Assembly: GCF_010015475.1 (NCBI RefSeq)
Contig: NZ_SSNI01000031.1
Coordinates: 18,339-82,338, forward strand
DNA: 64,000 nt
Source: Pontibacter pamirensis
Lineage (GTDB): Bacteria > Bacteroidota > Bacteroidia > Cytophagales > Hymenobacteraceae
Reading direction: 5' to 3'
The first letter of the stretch is position 1. Each line of letters begins with the position of its first letter. Of this stretch, positions 10,403 through 19,413 are shown one piece after another. The notes under the pieces are model-generated. The model was not told the origin of the DNA. It worked only from the letters and a program-made list of their open reading frames with translations, and made no database searches. A program made the position numbers and the translations under genes.

Positions 10403-10425
10403 TTCTGTTTTAAAATAAAACAGAA
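10403..10425. promoter_or_regulatory. palindrome upstream of Kelch/malectin gene (candidate operator)
   Basis: TTCTGTTTTA and TAAAACAGAA form a perfect 10-bp inverted repeat with a 3-bp centre, 45-67 bp before the start of the minus-strand Kelch gene. Position fits an operator; its AT richness means chance cannot be excluded. Confidence 0.4.
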
Positions 10426-10678
10426 AGGGGCTTAAATATATGAAAGTCAGGTGCTGTCGGCTGCCGAAGGATTATAACTTGGAGTAGTAGAGTGGTTCAG
10501 TGCTACATAATTCTAGTATATTGATGGGTTGCGCGTTGTTCTTTTAATATGAATTAGGTTAATGTGTATAGAGAAGTGCGATAAAGCCTTTTGATAGTGA
10601 GTGCTCTTTCAGGTTCTTTCCGAAAGTGAAGGCGTACGCTATGCAATGTATACTTGAAGCACTTATTAAAAGCTACAT

Positions 10679-10908
10679 ATGTATGATTACACCACATTTG
10701 GCAGCCGTCTCAAGAGCCTCCGTAAGCATATGAAGCTTAGCGGGAAAGACCTTGACACTATATTTGGGATGTTAAGAACTCAGATGTCTGGTATTGAGCG
10801 TGATAAGACGAAGCCCACTGTAAAAAGGTTGTTAAAGCTTTCGGCAGTTTTCCCTAACTGGATCTTCACTGGCTTCTGACAGGCAGGGGAGAAATGCTGA
10901 TCAAATAA
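10679..10908 (+). pseudogene. XRE-type HTH regulator with C-terminal frameshift
   Basis: The frame starting at 10679 encodes a small lambda-repressor-type HTH protein (FGSRLKSLRKHMKLSGKDL, then MSGIERDKTKPTVKRLLKLS) and stops at 10879 after only 66 residues. Another frame directly continues with HWLLTGRGEMLIK and stops at 10906-10908. The WLLTG-G-M motif is the usual C-terminal end of small Bacteroidota XRE regulators, so a one-base indel near 10850 has split the gene. It may be a sequencing error, or the truncated protein may still bind DNA because the HTH is complete. Confidence 0.65.
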
Positions 10909-10938
10909 CTGTACATTTGATTGCTGAGTAATCACAGC

Positions 10939-10981
10939 ACAAGCCGCACCATAACATTACTAGCGTGAGCGGCTTGTTTTT
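10939..10981 (+). terminator. terminator after XRE regulator
   Basis: ACAAGCCGC (10939-10947) pairs with GCGGCTTGT (10969-10977), followed by TTTTTCT. It lies 30 bp after the frameshift-corrected end of the regulator. Confidence 0.7.
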
Positions 10982-11143
10982 CTGTAACACAAGGAAACAT
11001 CCTGTACCTGTTGTCGCTGACTTATTTTGCCAGTACGATACGCTTATATAACTCAAATGATTGTTACAAAAGTGGGGGAAAATAATAAACTTAGTTTTGA
11101 ACTGCCATTTGGTTAATGAAAATCATGGCTATAACTATTAATC

Positions 11144-11509
11144 CTAAGCAGTACCTGATAGGCTCTTGAGTTCCTGATACTCTTCCTCGCCCATTAATTC
11201 CCGCACATACGCCTCTAGTACCGGTTCGCGCTTCTTCTTCATGAACCTGATGAAGCCATGTTCTAAACAGCACCCTGCAAACCCTTGTGCGGCCATTACT
11301 TTGGCTATAGCCGGATGTAGCGTTTGGAGCCACTCCTCGTAATCCTGCTCACTGGGTGGAATGTGTCCGAATTCCTGATCATACCTGGCGGCGGCATTGC
11401 TGTAGCTGTACATCAGTTCATGAAGGCGCCTGGCCTCAGGCGCTGATTTGGTAAAGCAGGTTTCCTGCTCCTGGTTGCGGTACTCCAGCGGGTGTTTGAC
11501 CTTTATCAT
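11144..11509 (-). CDS. unknown 121-residue protein, intact member of a local tandem family
   Basis: I do not recognise a known family. The protein is soluble, mixed alpha-helical in composition and rich in Glu/Lys. Notable segments are SAPEARRLHELMYSYSNAAARY, DYEEWLQTLHPAIAKVMAAQG, a CCLEHGFIRFM stretch with adjacent cysteines, and YVRELMGEEEYQEL. Two further copies lie immediately upstream on the same strand (11656-12000 and about 12090-12245), both broken, so this is the last intact gene of a decaying tandem array. The start ATG (11507-11509) is the only convincing one. No signal peptide. Function unknown; homologues may sit in accessory regions. Confidence 0.65.
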   Translation of the reverse strand: MIKVKHPLEYRNQEQETCFTKSAPEARRLHELMYSYSNAAARYDQEFGHIPPSEQDYEEWLQTLHPAIAKVMAAQGFAGCCLEHGFIRFMKKKREPVLEAYVRELMGEEEYQELKSLSGTA

Positions 11510-11655
11510 GTACTAAGAACAAAGGGGGAGAAAAGATTTGAGTTAGTTTTAAAGTTAAATTAAGTTATTGGTTGCAGTGGTTCACCTTCAGAAGCTTTCT
11601 TGCCTGCTAGATTAATTAACATCATTACCTGCATTGGTTAAATGGGGGTAATCGC

Positions 11656-11985
11656 TTGTCAGTAACTTCTGTCATAGCCTTGCACTCAGTATAGTCCTCA
11701 GCCCTCATCAGTTCGCGTACATAGTTGACAAGCCCTAGATCTCGCTTCTCATTTGCGGACCTTGTGAAGCTAAGTACATGCAGGCACTATTCAAAACCTT
11801 CATCAACCATAACACTGGCAATATCTGGCGTCAGCTCCTCTAACCATTCTTCATAGTCTTGGCGCATTGACCGCTGCTCTGTGGCTCCCTGATAATAGCG
11901 ACAGACAGCGTTGCCGTAGCTAAAGAAAAGCTTGTGAAAGCGTTTTTCATCAGCTGAAAACTGCCTGACAAGTATTTCCTATGCT
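11656..11985 (-). pseudogene. second, broken copy of the 121-residue family
   Basis: Reverse-strand translation gives FSADEKRFHKLFFSYGNAV, then RQDYEEWLEELTPDIASVM and VDEGFE, a TAG stop, then CLHVLSFTRSANEKRD and NYVRELMRAEDYTECKA in the same frame. This aligns along almost the whole length of the intact neighbour. A second stop precedes the conserved start of the alignment. Two nonsense codons with the frame otherwise preserved point to fairly recent inactivation. Confidence 0.75.
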
Positions 11986-12084
11986 ATATTACAGGATGGT
12001 TTTGGATGTTTAACTATAATCAAGCAGTTGAATTAAAAGAATAACAAATGAAGAATTAAGTTTATTGACCTCATGCTTATAATA

Positions 12085-12255
12085 AATGGTTTCTGTTTCT
12101 CAAGGAAGTCTGATAACGCTCTATACTCCTGATATTCCTCATCGTCCATCAGCCTGGAGTACTTTAGCCATCTGACCTGTACTAGCTTTACTCTATCACA
12201 TAAAACTACCCCATGCTCATTTAAAAAACTGCTGTTACCGCCATTGGAGCCGTTC
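12085..12255 (-). pseudogene. third copy of the 121-residue family, C-terminal fragment
   Basis: The reverse strand encodes FLNEHGVVLCDRVKLVQVRW followed by YSRLMDDEEYQEYRALSDFL, matching the C-terminal third of the intact protein (CCLEHGFIRFM...YVRELMGEEEYQELKSLSG). No N-terminal part is recognisable upstream. It is a fragment. Confidence 0.65.
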
Positions 12256-12425
12256 GCTCACTTGTATTTAAAGGGTGAATATAGCAAAAACATGTATACA
12301 AAACGCATGCAGTGTTGCAAAAGGAAAAGAAATTGCTGCTACCTGGCAGACAGCTGATAGAAACACAGTCTCTCCAAGCCCGTACACTTGTATACTATCA
12401 TCATTTATAACCAAAAGCTAACGAG

Positions 12426-13055
12426 ATGAAGACAAATTTCACAATCACCTTTCTTGCTGCCGCCGGTCTTTTGGCCAGCTGTAACGAGGTAAGGGAAGAC
12501 AACGTGGACGGCGCAGGCGAGGTGCGCGAGATTGCAACAGAAGACACTGCCGTAATGTACGATGACGGAAACCTGGCGGGAGGCGTGCTGGAAACGGAAG
12601 AGGAGGCGTTTAAGGAGGTTGACTTCGGCGCGCCTGCAGTGGTGGAGCCGGCCCTGCAAGCGGCCGAGATAGAGGTACGCGGCGCCGAGGGCTACAGGAT
12701 CTATTCCGTTGGCGAGGACATCATGTTTGACCTGGACGAGGCGGAGATTAGACCGAGCGGAGAGGAGAAACTGCAGGAAATTGCAAGGACCCTGAAGGAG
12801 AATAACACGGAGGGCATGATTCGGGTGTACGGTTTCACGGACTCTTTGGCAGGTGAGGCCTACAACAGGCAGTTGGCCAGGGAACGGGCCCGGGCTGTAG
12901 AGGACTGGCTACGGCGGAACAGCGGGCTGGACACAGCCCGCATGCGGCTGGTGCCGGTTGGGGAGCACATGTACGAGGCCACCAACGAGACGGCGCGCGG
13001 CAGGCAGCAAAACCGCCGCGTGGAAATTGTGGTAGTAGAGCAGTTACCCCTTTAA
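12426..13055 (+). CDS. OmpA-family lipoprotein
   Basis: A 209-residue protein with a lipoprotein signal peptide ending in the lipobox LASC (Cys about residue 19), an acidic low-complexity spacer of ~75 residues, and a C-terminal OmpA/peptidoglycan-binding domain (~95-205). That domain contains IMFDLDEAEIRPSGEEKL, the GFTDSLAGEAYN element and the closing RGRQQNRRVEIVV. The Asp and Arg that bind diaminopimelate in OmpA domains are present (FTDS; NRRVE). It would tether the outer membrane to peptidoglycan. High GC and acidic spacer are mild oddities. Monocistronic, with a terminator at 13131. Confidence 0.88.
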   Translation: MKTNFTITFLAAAGLLASCNEVREDNVDGAGEVREIATEDTAVMYDDGNLAGGVLETEEEAFKEVDFGAPAVVEPALQAAEIEVRGAEGYRIYSVGEDIMFDLDEAEIRPSGEEKLQEIARTLKENNTEGMIRVYGFTDSLAGEAYNRQLARERARAVEDWLRRNSGLDTARMRLVPVGEHMYEATNETARGRQQNRRVEIVVVEQLPL

Positions 13056-13130
13056 GGGATTATTAAGCCAAGACCGAATACATGTCGGCAGAGGCAGTTA
13101 ATACACCCTCAGGAGGAGTACTTCATAAAT

Positions 13131-13163
13131 AAAAATGAGACTCGGTTTGGGTCTCATTTTTAT
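13131..13163 (+). terminator. terminator after OmpA-like lipoprotein
   Basis: AAAAATGAGAC (13131-13141) pairs perfectly with GTCTCATTTTT (13151-13161), 9-nt loop, T-rich end. Confidence 0.85.
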
Positions 13164-13365
13164 CTATGAAAAAACGTAATAATATTTTTAACGGAGCCTC
13201 CGCTTTAGGTTCTGCCCAAGTCAATGCATAGCATGGGGGAGCGCCTTAGATAAAAGGTAACAAGGTTATCTGACGCCATGCCAGTATAAAAACCTTTTCC
13301 TGCAAGGAACAATGAATTCTTGAAAAATCCCTCCAGAAATTTTTGCAATTCCAATGCTCTACCTG

Positions 13366-14139
13366 TTAGTTATCACCAAAGGATTTTGGGCTTTGCCAGT
13401 TTATGATCAAAAGAGAAATGACGTAGCAAACACCTCCCAGCACAAAAGCCAGGTAGTTACTTTTCTGCACCTCGGGCAGTTCCTTTTCAAACACAGTAAG
13501 CAAGCTTGTCCCGGCCAAAAAGGACTGTGAAATAGCCGGTATTGCGTCAGAAAAAGACCCGAAAGCACCCACTCCCCAACCAATCAAAGCAGCCATTACA
13601 AGTATCCAGCGCCCTTTGTTGTTATAGAACTCCTTTTGTTTCGTGTACAGGTTGTTGTCGTTGAGGATAAACTGTAGCACCATGGCAATAACAAACATAA
13701 GCAGAGCCGACAGCCCCGTTTCCATTTTAGCCAGCAAAAGAAAGCCTATGATGCAGTTTAGTATGGCAAACGTAAGTGTGGGCAGCCAGAAAACTTTAAA
13801 ATGAACATCTGGCCTTTGCTCACGCTCCTCCAGGGCTTTCTGTGCTACTTGTTCCGTCCAGTAGAAAAAGCAAAGGCTAACAAACAAAATGAGGTAGACA
13901 GGATGCGGCAGGTAAGAGAAAAAGCCCCTGCTATCTACCTTCTCCATAAGAATTTCTTCCCCCTTACCCAAACCCGGGAGCAGAACCAATATGACAAAAG
14001 CAACTAAAAAGCCGCCGGAGAAGGATAGGAGAGGGTTTCTGGGTATTCCATCGAAGACACGAAAGATGCCAGATAAAATATGGATGCAAGCCAGCACCGC
14101 TACTGCTGCAAGTGATATGATGATACTGGTGTCATTCAT
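13366..14139 (-). CDS. ZIP-like integral membrane protein
   Basis: A 257-residue protein with about eight hydrophobic segments. The second begins with SFSGGFLVAFVILVLLPG, resembling the ZIP metal-transporter helix in which a Gly-rich start is followed by a Leu-Leu-Pro turn. The usual ZIP His-rich loop and the HEXPHE motif are not present, so zinc transport is uncertain. The region near FSDAIPAISQSFLAGTSLLTVF also looks like the ZIP C-terminal helices. It is followed on the same strand, upstream in coordinates, by the broken metzincin-like gene, 77 bp apart, so the two may have been co-transcribed. Substrate unknown. Confidence 0.55.
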   Translation of the reverse strand: MNDTSIIISLAAVAVLACIHILSGIFRVFDGIPRNPLLSFSGGFLVAFVILVLLPGLGKGEEILMEKVDSRGFFSYLPHPVYLILFVSLCFFYWTEQVAQKALEEREQRPDVHFKVFWLPTLTFAILNCIIGFLLLAKMETGLSALLMFVIAMVLQFILNDNNLYTKQKEFYNNKGRWILVMAALIGWGVGAFGSFSDAIPAISQSFLAGTSLLTVFEKELPEVQKSNYLAFVLGGVCYVISLLIINWQSPKSFGDN

Positions 14140-14216
14140 ATGAGGAACTGATAGTGGATTTTGTTCTTAGTTAAGGTGCCTGAGAAGAATGGGTAAGGCA
14201 CTACTAAAAAAACTGC

Positions 14217-15413
14217 TTATGGCTCTCTATAGAAAAGCGAAACGGCCCGGATTATTTTCTGGCCGATGAAACCGCTGCCCAGAGCGCCAGTAAGGGTGCC
14301 CAGCGTACTCACCACCACCGCGATCTTCAACAGTTCATGCCAGCCCACCTGAAAACCGAAGTCTGTGAACCAGTGCTTTATGAAGTCAGCCGGGAAAAGC
14401 CAAAGTTCCAGGATAAGTATAGCCAACGTGATGATGATGAACAGCCCGATCACCATGAAGAACATGGTCAGGAACATGCCAATGTTCACGATCGCCACAT
14501 TAGAAGTGATCACGCGTTTCTCCCGGTGTGGGAACAGCAACTCCTGTGAGAAGGGGATATAACAGGTAGCACTTAGGATGGCCGCCGCCGCCGACCAGAC
14601 GTAGGCGGGGGCCAGGTTAATGCCGGCCCACCAGAATTCATCTGTAAAAAACATCAGAAAAGCCGGGGCCAGGGCAGCAGTGGTTACTTTCGTGAGGGTA
14701 AAGGGCAGCAGGATAGCTTTGCTTCGCCAGGCCAGCGCAAGCACCTTCCGCGGATTTTTGGCGGCAGCCTTCAGGTGTAACACCAGGTGGTGCAGGTTTC
14801 CTTTAGTAGGCACCTCCCGAACGTGCAGTTCTTTGGCCGCCTTTGCCAGGGCAGCCCGCTCATCTGGTGAGTAACCCGGAATACGGTTACGCTCCTCTCT
14901 GAACTCGAAGGGTGCCATGATGCCCTCTTTGCAATGTTCCAGACCCATCAGGTGCCCCATCAGGTGCAGGAACAGAGCGGCGGCGTTCCAGCGCACAGCA
15001 GGGGAGTCAAGGGAAAGCACCGGCTCACCGAATGGTGCATAAGCAGCTTCTTGGTGGAGATAACAATCACCTGCGCTTCGGGGCGCCGCAAGGCCAGGTA
15101 CCATGAGCTGGCTTTCAGACACTATACCCGTATCAGTAATAACCAGCACAACATCGCTTGGAGTCTAAACCATGCGCAGAAGCGATTCGCGCATAAAGTC
15201 GTCTGCCCTTCGGGTGTCTGTGTTATCCAGGTGCAATGCCTCACCCAAATGATAATGATAAGGTACACTGAGTGCCTGCTCCAGTTCAGGAAGAGCGTCC
15301 TGTCTGAGCTGCCCCGCAAAAGCCTCCAATGCTTCCTTGTCCCCTGTTGGAGTGTAAGCTGCCAAGGCATATATCCTGATGCCCTCCGTGTTGTTCTTCT
15401 CTGATTCTACCAT
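14217..15413 (-). pseudogene. metzincin-like membrane protein interrupted by an in-frame TAG
   Basis: The N-terminal part (15413 down to 15168) ends ADDFMRESLLRMV, then TAG at 15165-15167. The same frame continues TPSDVVLVITDTGIVSESQ without any shift to 14217. Without the stop it would be a 398-residue protein: an archaemetzincin-like domain followed by three or four membrane segments (~240-390). The zinc-site region reads HLMGHLMGLEHC, the metzincin HExxHxxGxxH pattern with Leu in place of the catalytic Glu. The second half could be translated from an internal ATG (15149), but that product lacks the domain's first 80 residues. It may be a recent pseudogene, readthrough, or a sequencing error. 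The substituted Glu argues against classical proteolysis in any case. Confidence 0.75.
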
Positions 15414-15646
15414 AGGACATTCTACTCACATCATAAGGTAGAGGTTTAACTTCTACTTTACCTGTCTCTCAGCTTGGCTAATAGCAGGAACCGCTCTTTT
15501 CATCAGTTCACCGCCGAGTTGCATTCAATTGTTTTATAGCAGGGTTAGGTCTCTGCGTTTATTATCCGGCTATATGCTGGTAATATCCTCTGTATGTATA
15601 CCTCGTATAGCAGATTTTAGAATTTGTACTTAAAAAACACTCCCCG

Positions 15647-17278
15647 ATGAAAAACAGCGAAGAGGATGAGCACAAGGATAATAAAGATAGCAATGGCAAA
15701 CACAGCAGCTCTATGGGCATGCGCGGTGTGACAAGGCCAATGGCTGAGAAGGAGCTGCGGCAGCACAACAAGAAGATGCACAAAGACGGCCAGGAAAAAC
15801 AGGACCAGCACAAAAGGGGGGATTACCAGCACGAAAGTCATCAGCACGAGAAAGGAGAGGGCAAAAGCATGAAGATGTCTGATGAGATGCGGGAGAAAAT
15901 GCTGCACATGCACCACATGCAAACCCTGTGGGTGTACTGGATGATAATTATCCTAGGCGCATGGGTGCTGCTCTCGCCCCTCACCTTCGACTATAGCATC
16001 GGAACCGTGGAGCCGTCGGGCGGCAGAAGCGTGTGGCTCTCGCTGGACCAGCGCATCGCCTTCATGAAGTGGAGCGACATCATCAGCGGCGGGCTGCTCA
16101 TCTTCTTCGGGTGGCGCGGCCTTACGCCCAACCGCCCCGTCAGCCTGTGGGTCTGCTGCTTTATAGGTATCTGGCTCACTATGGCGCCCATTATCTTCTG
16201 GTCTCCCACGGCAGTCGCTTACCTTAACGACACCATGGTGGGTGCGCTCATCATCGGGCTCACCATCCTCATACCGGGCATGCCCAACATGATAATGTAC
16301 ATGAAGATGGGGCCTGACACGCCTCCGGGCTGGAGCTACAACCCCTCCAGCTGGCCGCAGCGCTGGATTATGATGGTGCTCGGTTTCGTCGGATGGCTCG
16401 TGTCGCGCTACCTGACGGCTTTCCAGCTGGGCTACATCGACTCCGTGTGGGACCCGTTCTTCGGGCAGCAGAGCGAGCAGGTGCTCAACTCGGCCATGTC
16501 GCACTCGCTGCCCATCTCAGACGCGGGTCTGGGTGCCATGGCCTACACCTTTGAGTTTCTGATGGGCTGGATGGGAGCCCCCACCCGCTGGCGCACGATG
16601 CCCTGGATGGTGGCCGTGTTCGGTATTCTAGTTATCCCGCTGGGGCTGGTGCACATCTTCCTGGTCATCAGCCAACCAGTTATAGTGGGCGCTTGGTGTA
16701 CTTTCTGCATTTTGGCTGCGGCCATCATGATACCCATGATTCCGCTGGAGGTAGATGAGGTGGTTGCCATGGGGCAGTTCATGAAAAGGAAGGTGAACCA
16801 GGGGAAGAGCTTCTGGAAGGTGTTCTGGAAAGGCGGCAATATCGAAAGCGATTCAAAAGACGAGGCACCTGAGATGATGAAGTTCCCGCAAAAGCCGGGG
16901 CCGGTGTACAGCGCCTCCATCTGGGGAGTGAGCTTCCCGTGGACACTGAGTGTGGCGACACTTTTGGGCATGGCTTTGGTGGCGGCGCCCGGCATATTCG
17001 GTGTGGGCATACAGGAAACGGTGGCCGATGTTTTCCACCTGAGCGGCTCGCTCATTGTGGTGGTGTCCGTGATTAGTATGGGAGAGCCACTGCGCATCTG
17101 CCGCTATCTGAACATACTGCTGGGGCTAATAGTAGCTGTTGCCCCCTGGTTTTTGAGCAACAGCCCAATGGGTTTAAGTATAACAGGCGTGGTCCTGGGA
17201 CTGGCAGTAGCGGCACTTGCTTTGCCGTTGGGTCCTAAAACACAAAATTATGCAGGCTGGGATGAGTATATCAAATAA
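15647..17278 (+). CDS. SPW-repeat / VKOR-like integral membrane protein
   Basis: A 543-residue protein. The first ~90 residues are hydrophilic and rich in His, Lys, Met and Gln (HKDGQEKQDQHKRG, MLHMHHMQ). Then ~12 membrane segments follow. Segments LGAWVLLSPLTF and the later FPWTLSVATLLGMALVAAPGIF plus APWFLSNSP are SPW-type repeats. The central part with VHIFLVISQPVIVGAWCTFCILAA carries a CTFC dithiol in a helix, as in vitamin K epoxide reductase-type membrane oxidoreductases, followed by IPLEVDEVVAMGQF. A disulphide-linked redox role in the membrane is inferred; the N-terminal Met/His tail hints at metal contact. The glycosidase gene begins 2 bp after its stop, so the two are probably co-transcribed. 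Confidence 0.65.
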   Translation: MKNSEEDEHKDNKDSNGKHSSSMGMRGVTRPMAEKELRQHNKKMHKDGQEKQDQHKRGDYQHESHQHEKGEGKSMKMSDEMREKMLHMHHMQTLWVYWMIIILGAWVLLSPLTFDYSIGTVEPSGGRSVWLSLDQRIAFMKWSDIISGGLLIFFGWRGLTPNRPVSLWVCCFIGIWLTMAPIIFWSPTAVAYLNDTMVGALIIGLTILIPGMPNMIMYMKMGPDTPPGWSYNPSSWPQRWIMMVLGFVGWLVSRYLTAFQLGYIDSVWDPFFGQQSEQVLNSAMSHSLPISDAGLGAMAYTFEFLMGWMGAPTRWRTMPWMVAVFGILVIPLGLVHIFLVISQPVIVGAWCTFCILAAAIMIPMIPLEVDEVVAMGQFMKRKVNQGKSFWKVFWKGGNIESDSKDEAPEMMKFPQKPGPVYSASIWGVSFPWTLSVATLLGMALVAAPGIFGVGIQETVADVFHLSGSLIVVVSVISMGEPLRICRYLNILLGLIVAVAPWFLSNSPMGLSITGVVLGLAVAALALPLGPKTQNYAGWDEYIK

Positions 17279-17279
17279 G

Positions 17280-18587
17280 ATGACAAAGGATGAAAAGCTT
17301 CTAAACGATGAGCAGATAGAGCAGCAGGTACGAAAGATCATGTATGATAACATGATTGAGGGCCACAAGAGGGACTATACGTACCATTACACCAGGCCTT
17401 CGCCTGAGACCTATCCCTTTCAGTACTTCTGGGACACCTGCTTTCACGTGTGCACGCTCACAGCGCTGGGCGAGTATGAAATGGCCAAAAAGCACATCAA
17501 AAGCTTATTTCTACTGCAGGACGAGGACGGGTTTGTAGGCCACATTCTTTACTGGAAGCACCCATTCCCGACACGCATTACCGATGTTTTTCAGCTAAGG
17601 CCCCGGTACCTGCTTCGGCTCCCCCCTCACATGTCGGCGCTGGTGCAACCGCCGCTCGTTGCCGAGGCAGTACAGCGGATTTACAAACACACACAAGATC
17701 TGGCCTTCGTGAGGAAGATGCTGCCCAAGCTGAAAGCCTATTTTGACTGGCTTCACCGCAACCGTGATTTTGAGGGGGAAGGACTGTTGTCTATCATCTC
17801 TCCCTACGAATCGGGCATGGACTGGAAAGCCAGCTTTGACCCGGTACTTGGCTTTAAAAGAGGCAAGGGCGACTGGCGGCTCTTCTCAAAAGTAACGTGG
17901 TTGGAGGTGGGTAATTTCAGGAAGGGATACAATTTGAAGCGCCTCTACAAGCAGGATAAGTTTATTGTAAAGGATGTTGCCTTCAACACCATTTATGCCC
18001 AAAACCTGCAGGCTCTCTCGGAGCTTTGCAAAGCATCCGGTGACGGGGAGGCAGACAAATACCAAGGACGCTCAGAACAGTGCTGCAAGAGCATTCTGAA
18101 GTACATGTACCACGAAGAAGATGCCGCCTTCTATGATCTGGCCGGCCATGAAATGAAGCAACTGCGTGTTTGTACGGCTACTATATTTTTCCCGATCGCG
18201 CTGCCCAGCATCCCGCACCATATTAGCGAAGCTGTACTGCAGCGCCACCTACTGCACAAAGACGGTTTCAGCGTTCCCTTTACTATTCCCTCGCTTTCTG
18301 TTCGGGAGCCGGCATTTGACCCCGGGGAGTCTCTTTACATCTGGCGCGGCCCCACCTGGGTAGTGTTCAACTGGTTTATGCAGGACTTCCTGCTGAAGAA
18401 GGGGTACCGGCAGGAGGCACAGGCACTGCTGCTGAGCGTGAAGCGGCTGATTAGCAAAAGCGGCTTCAGGGAGTACTACAATCCCTTTACAGGGGAGGGG
18501 AACGGAGCCAAGGACTTCACCTGGTCCGGATTAGTAGTGGACATGATTAACAGGCAGCAGGAAGAGGATAAAAAGGCTAAGGAGTAA
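17280..18587 (+). CDS. GH63/MGH-like glycoside hydrolase
   Basis: A 435-residue soluble (alpha/alpha)6-barrel glycosidase of the GH63/mannosylglycerate-hydrolase-like type. Characteristic segments are FQYFWDTCFHVCTL near the N-terminus, SPYESGMDWKASFDP in the middle, and YIWRGPTWVVFNWFM near the end. The acidic residues in WDTC and ESGMDW, and the closing FREYYNPFTGEG...DFTWSG, are those expected around the active site. No signal peptide, so cytoplasmic. The ATG at 17280 starts right after the stop of the preceding membrane-protein gene; in-frame ATGs further upstream (17217, 17262) would overlap that gene. A damaged second copy lies at 29441-29881. Substrate not determinable; a compatible-solute or alpha-glucoside substrate is plausible. 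Confidence 0.8.
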   Translation: MTKDEKLLNDEQIEQQVRKIMYDNMIEGHKRDYTYHYTRPSPETYPFQYFWDTCFHVCTLTALGEYEMAKKHIKSLFLLQDEDGFVGHILYWKHPFPTRITDVFQLRPRYLLRLPPHMSALVQPPLVAEAVQRIYKHTQDLAFVRKMLPKLKAYFDWLHRNRDFEGEGLLSIISPYESGMDWKASFDPVLGFKRGKGDWRLFSKVTWLEVGNFRKGYNLKRLYKQDKFIVKDVAFNTIYAQNLQALSELCKASGDGEADKYQGRSEQCCKSILKYMYHEEDAAFYDLAGHEMKQLRVCTATIFFPIALPSIPHHISEAVLQRHLLHKDGFSVPFTIPSLSVREPAFDPGESLYIWRGPTWVVFNWFMQDFLLKKGYRQEAQALLLSVKRLISKSGFREYYNPFTGEGNGAKDFTWSGLVVDMINRQQEEDKKAKE

Positions 18588-18700
18588 GGGGCATACAGCA
18601 CTTGCCCAAAAGAGCTTCCTTCACTTTCCCCTCATGTAGTTGTTAAGGAACAGCGGTGAAAGCAGTACTACAGGTTTGTATCCAACTTACCGGCTTTTTT

Positions 18701-18732
18701 AGGGCACAGGCAAAATCCGCTGCCTGTGCCCT
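18701..18732. repeat. perfect hairpin between glycosidase and copper-storage gene
   Basis: AGGGCACAGGCA (18701-18712) and TGCCTGTGCCCT (18721-18732) pair perfectly over 12 bp with an 8-nt loop. It lies between convergent genes and may terminate both, though the T-run (18695-18700) precedes the stem on the plus strand. Confidence 0.6.
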
Positions 18733-18751
18733 GTCTCTGTACACGGAAACT

Positions 18752-19114
18752 TTACGCGTTTGTGCCCTGGTACTTCCTGCAGGCTTCCTCGCAGGCGCGG
18801 CAGATCCTGGCGCAATGCATCGTCTCCTGCTCTTCCTCTTTGTGGTTCTCGCAGATATCGGCGCACTTCTTACAGACTTCGGCGCAAAGTTCGGTCATGC
18901 GCATTGCGAAGTCCGAGCCGGAGGCTACAAAGCTTGCTGTCATGCGACACACCTTGGCGCAGTCCCGGCACGCTCTCAGCGCACGCACCAGCGCGTCGGT
19001 TCTGTCATCTTCCAGGCACATGTCAAAGCAGTGGTCGCACTCGTCGGCGCACTGGGCCAGGATGTGAAGCAGGTCTTTGTGAGGGCTGTTGTTGTGTTCA
19101 TGGTTGTGATTCAT
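18752..19114 (-). CDS. Csp-type four-helix-bundle copper-storage protein
   Basis: A 120-residue Cys-rich protein of the DUF326/Csp family. I count 15 cysteines, spaced so that they line the inside of a four-helix bundle: CADECDHCFDMC, CRDCAKVC, CAEVCKKCADIC, and CARICRACEEAC. A His-rich N-terminus (MNHNHEHNN) precedes them. There is no signal peptide, so it is the cytosolic type, which binds Cu(I) within the bundle. It sits within a metal and peroxide stress cluster: the multicopper oxidase and CopB-type ATPase lie 5-10 kb downstream. It is transcribed opposite to its neighbours. Confidence 0.85.
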   Translation of the reverse strand: MNHNHEHNNSPHKDLLHILAQCADECDHCFDMCLEDDRTDALVRALRACRDCAKVCRMTASFVASGSDFAMRMTELCAEVCKKCADICENHKEEEQETMHCARICRACEEACRKYQGTNA

Positions 19115-19413
19115 AGCTTAAGTTATTTTAGGATCTATAATTTACTTAGGGCCACAGGCCTGTATAAAGTTAACGGGGTCACGCGGGTTAGGTTGAGTGA
19201 CCCCTCCTTTTCCAGCCCGCTCCCTCCATATCCTCCCGGCCCCATTTGCTGCCTCAAAGAAGTCCGTCTCTATCAACAGGATCCCTCTTTGAAACACTGT
19301 TTTCCCTTGGAACTACTCCCATATACTTGTGGCGTTCCTAACCCTTCTGCGTCCGCAGCTCGTTAAAAAGAACTTAAATTAATCTATTGTACAACCATTG
19401 ACTATGAAAACAT
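19115..19413. promoter_or_regulatory. divergent intergenic region between csp-like and Mn-catalase A genes
   Basis: Two genes diverge here, so both promoters must be inside. I see no clear TAnnTTTG box. No Shine-Dalgarno sequence precedes 19414, unlike the second catalase copy. Confidence 0.4.

Noticed and set aside
15953..16504. 183-residue open frame antisense to the SPW/VKOR-like gene
   Set aside because: It is a GC-rich shadow, with Arg/His/Pro-rich nonsense composition and no family resemblance.
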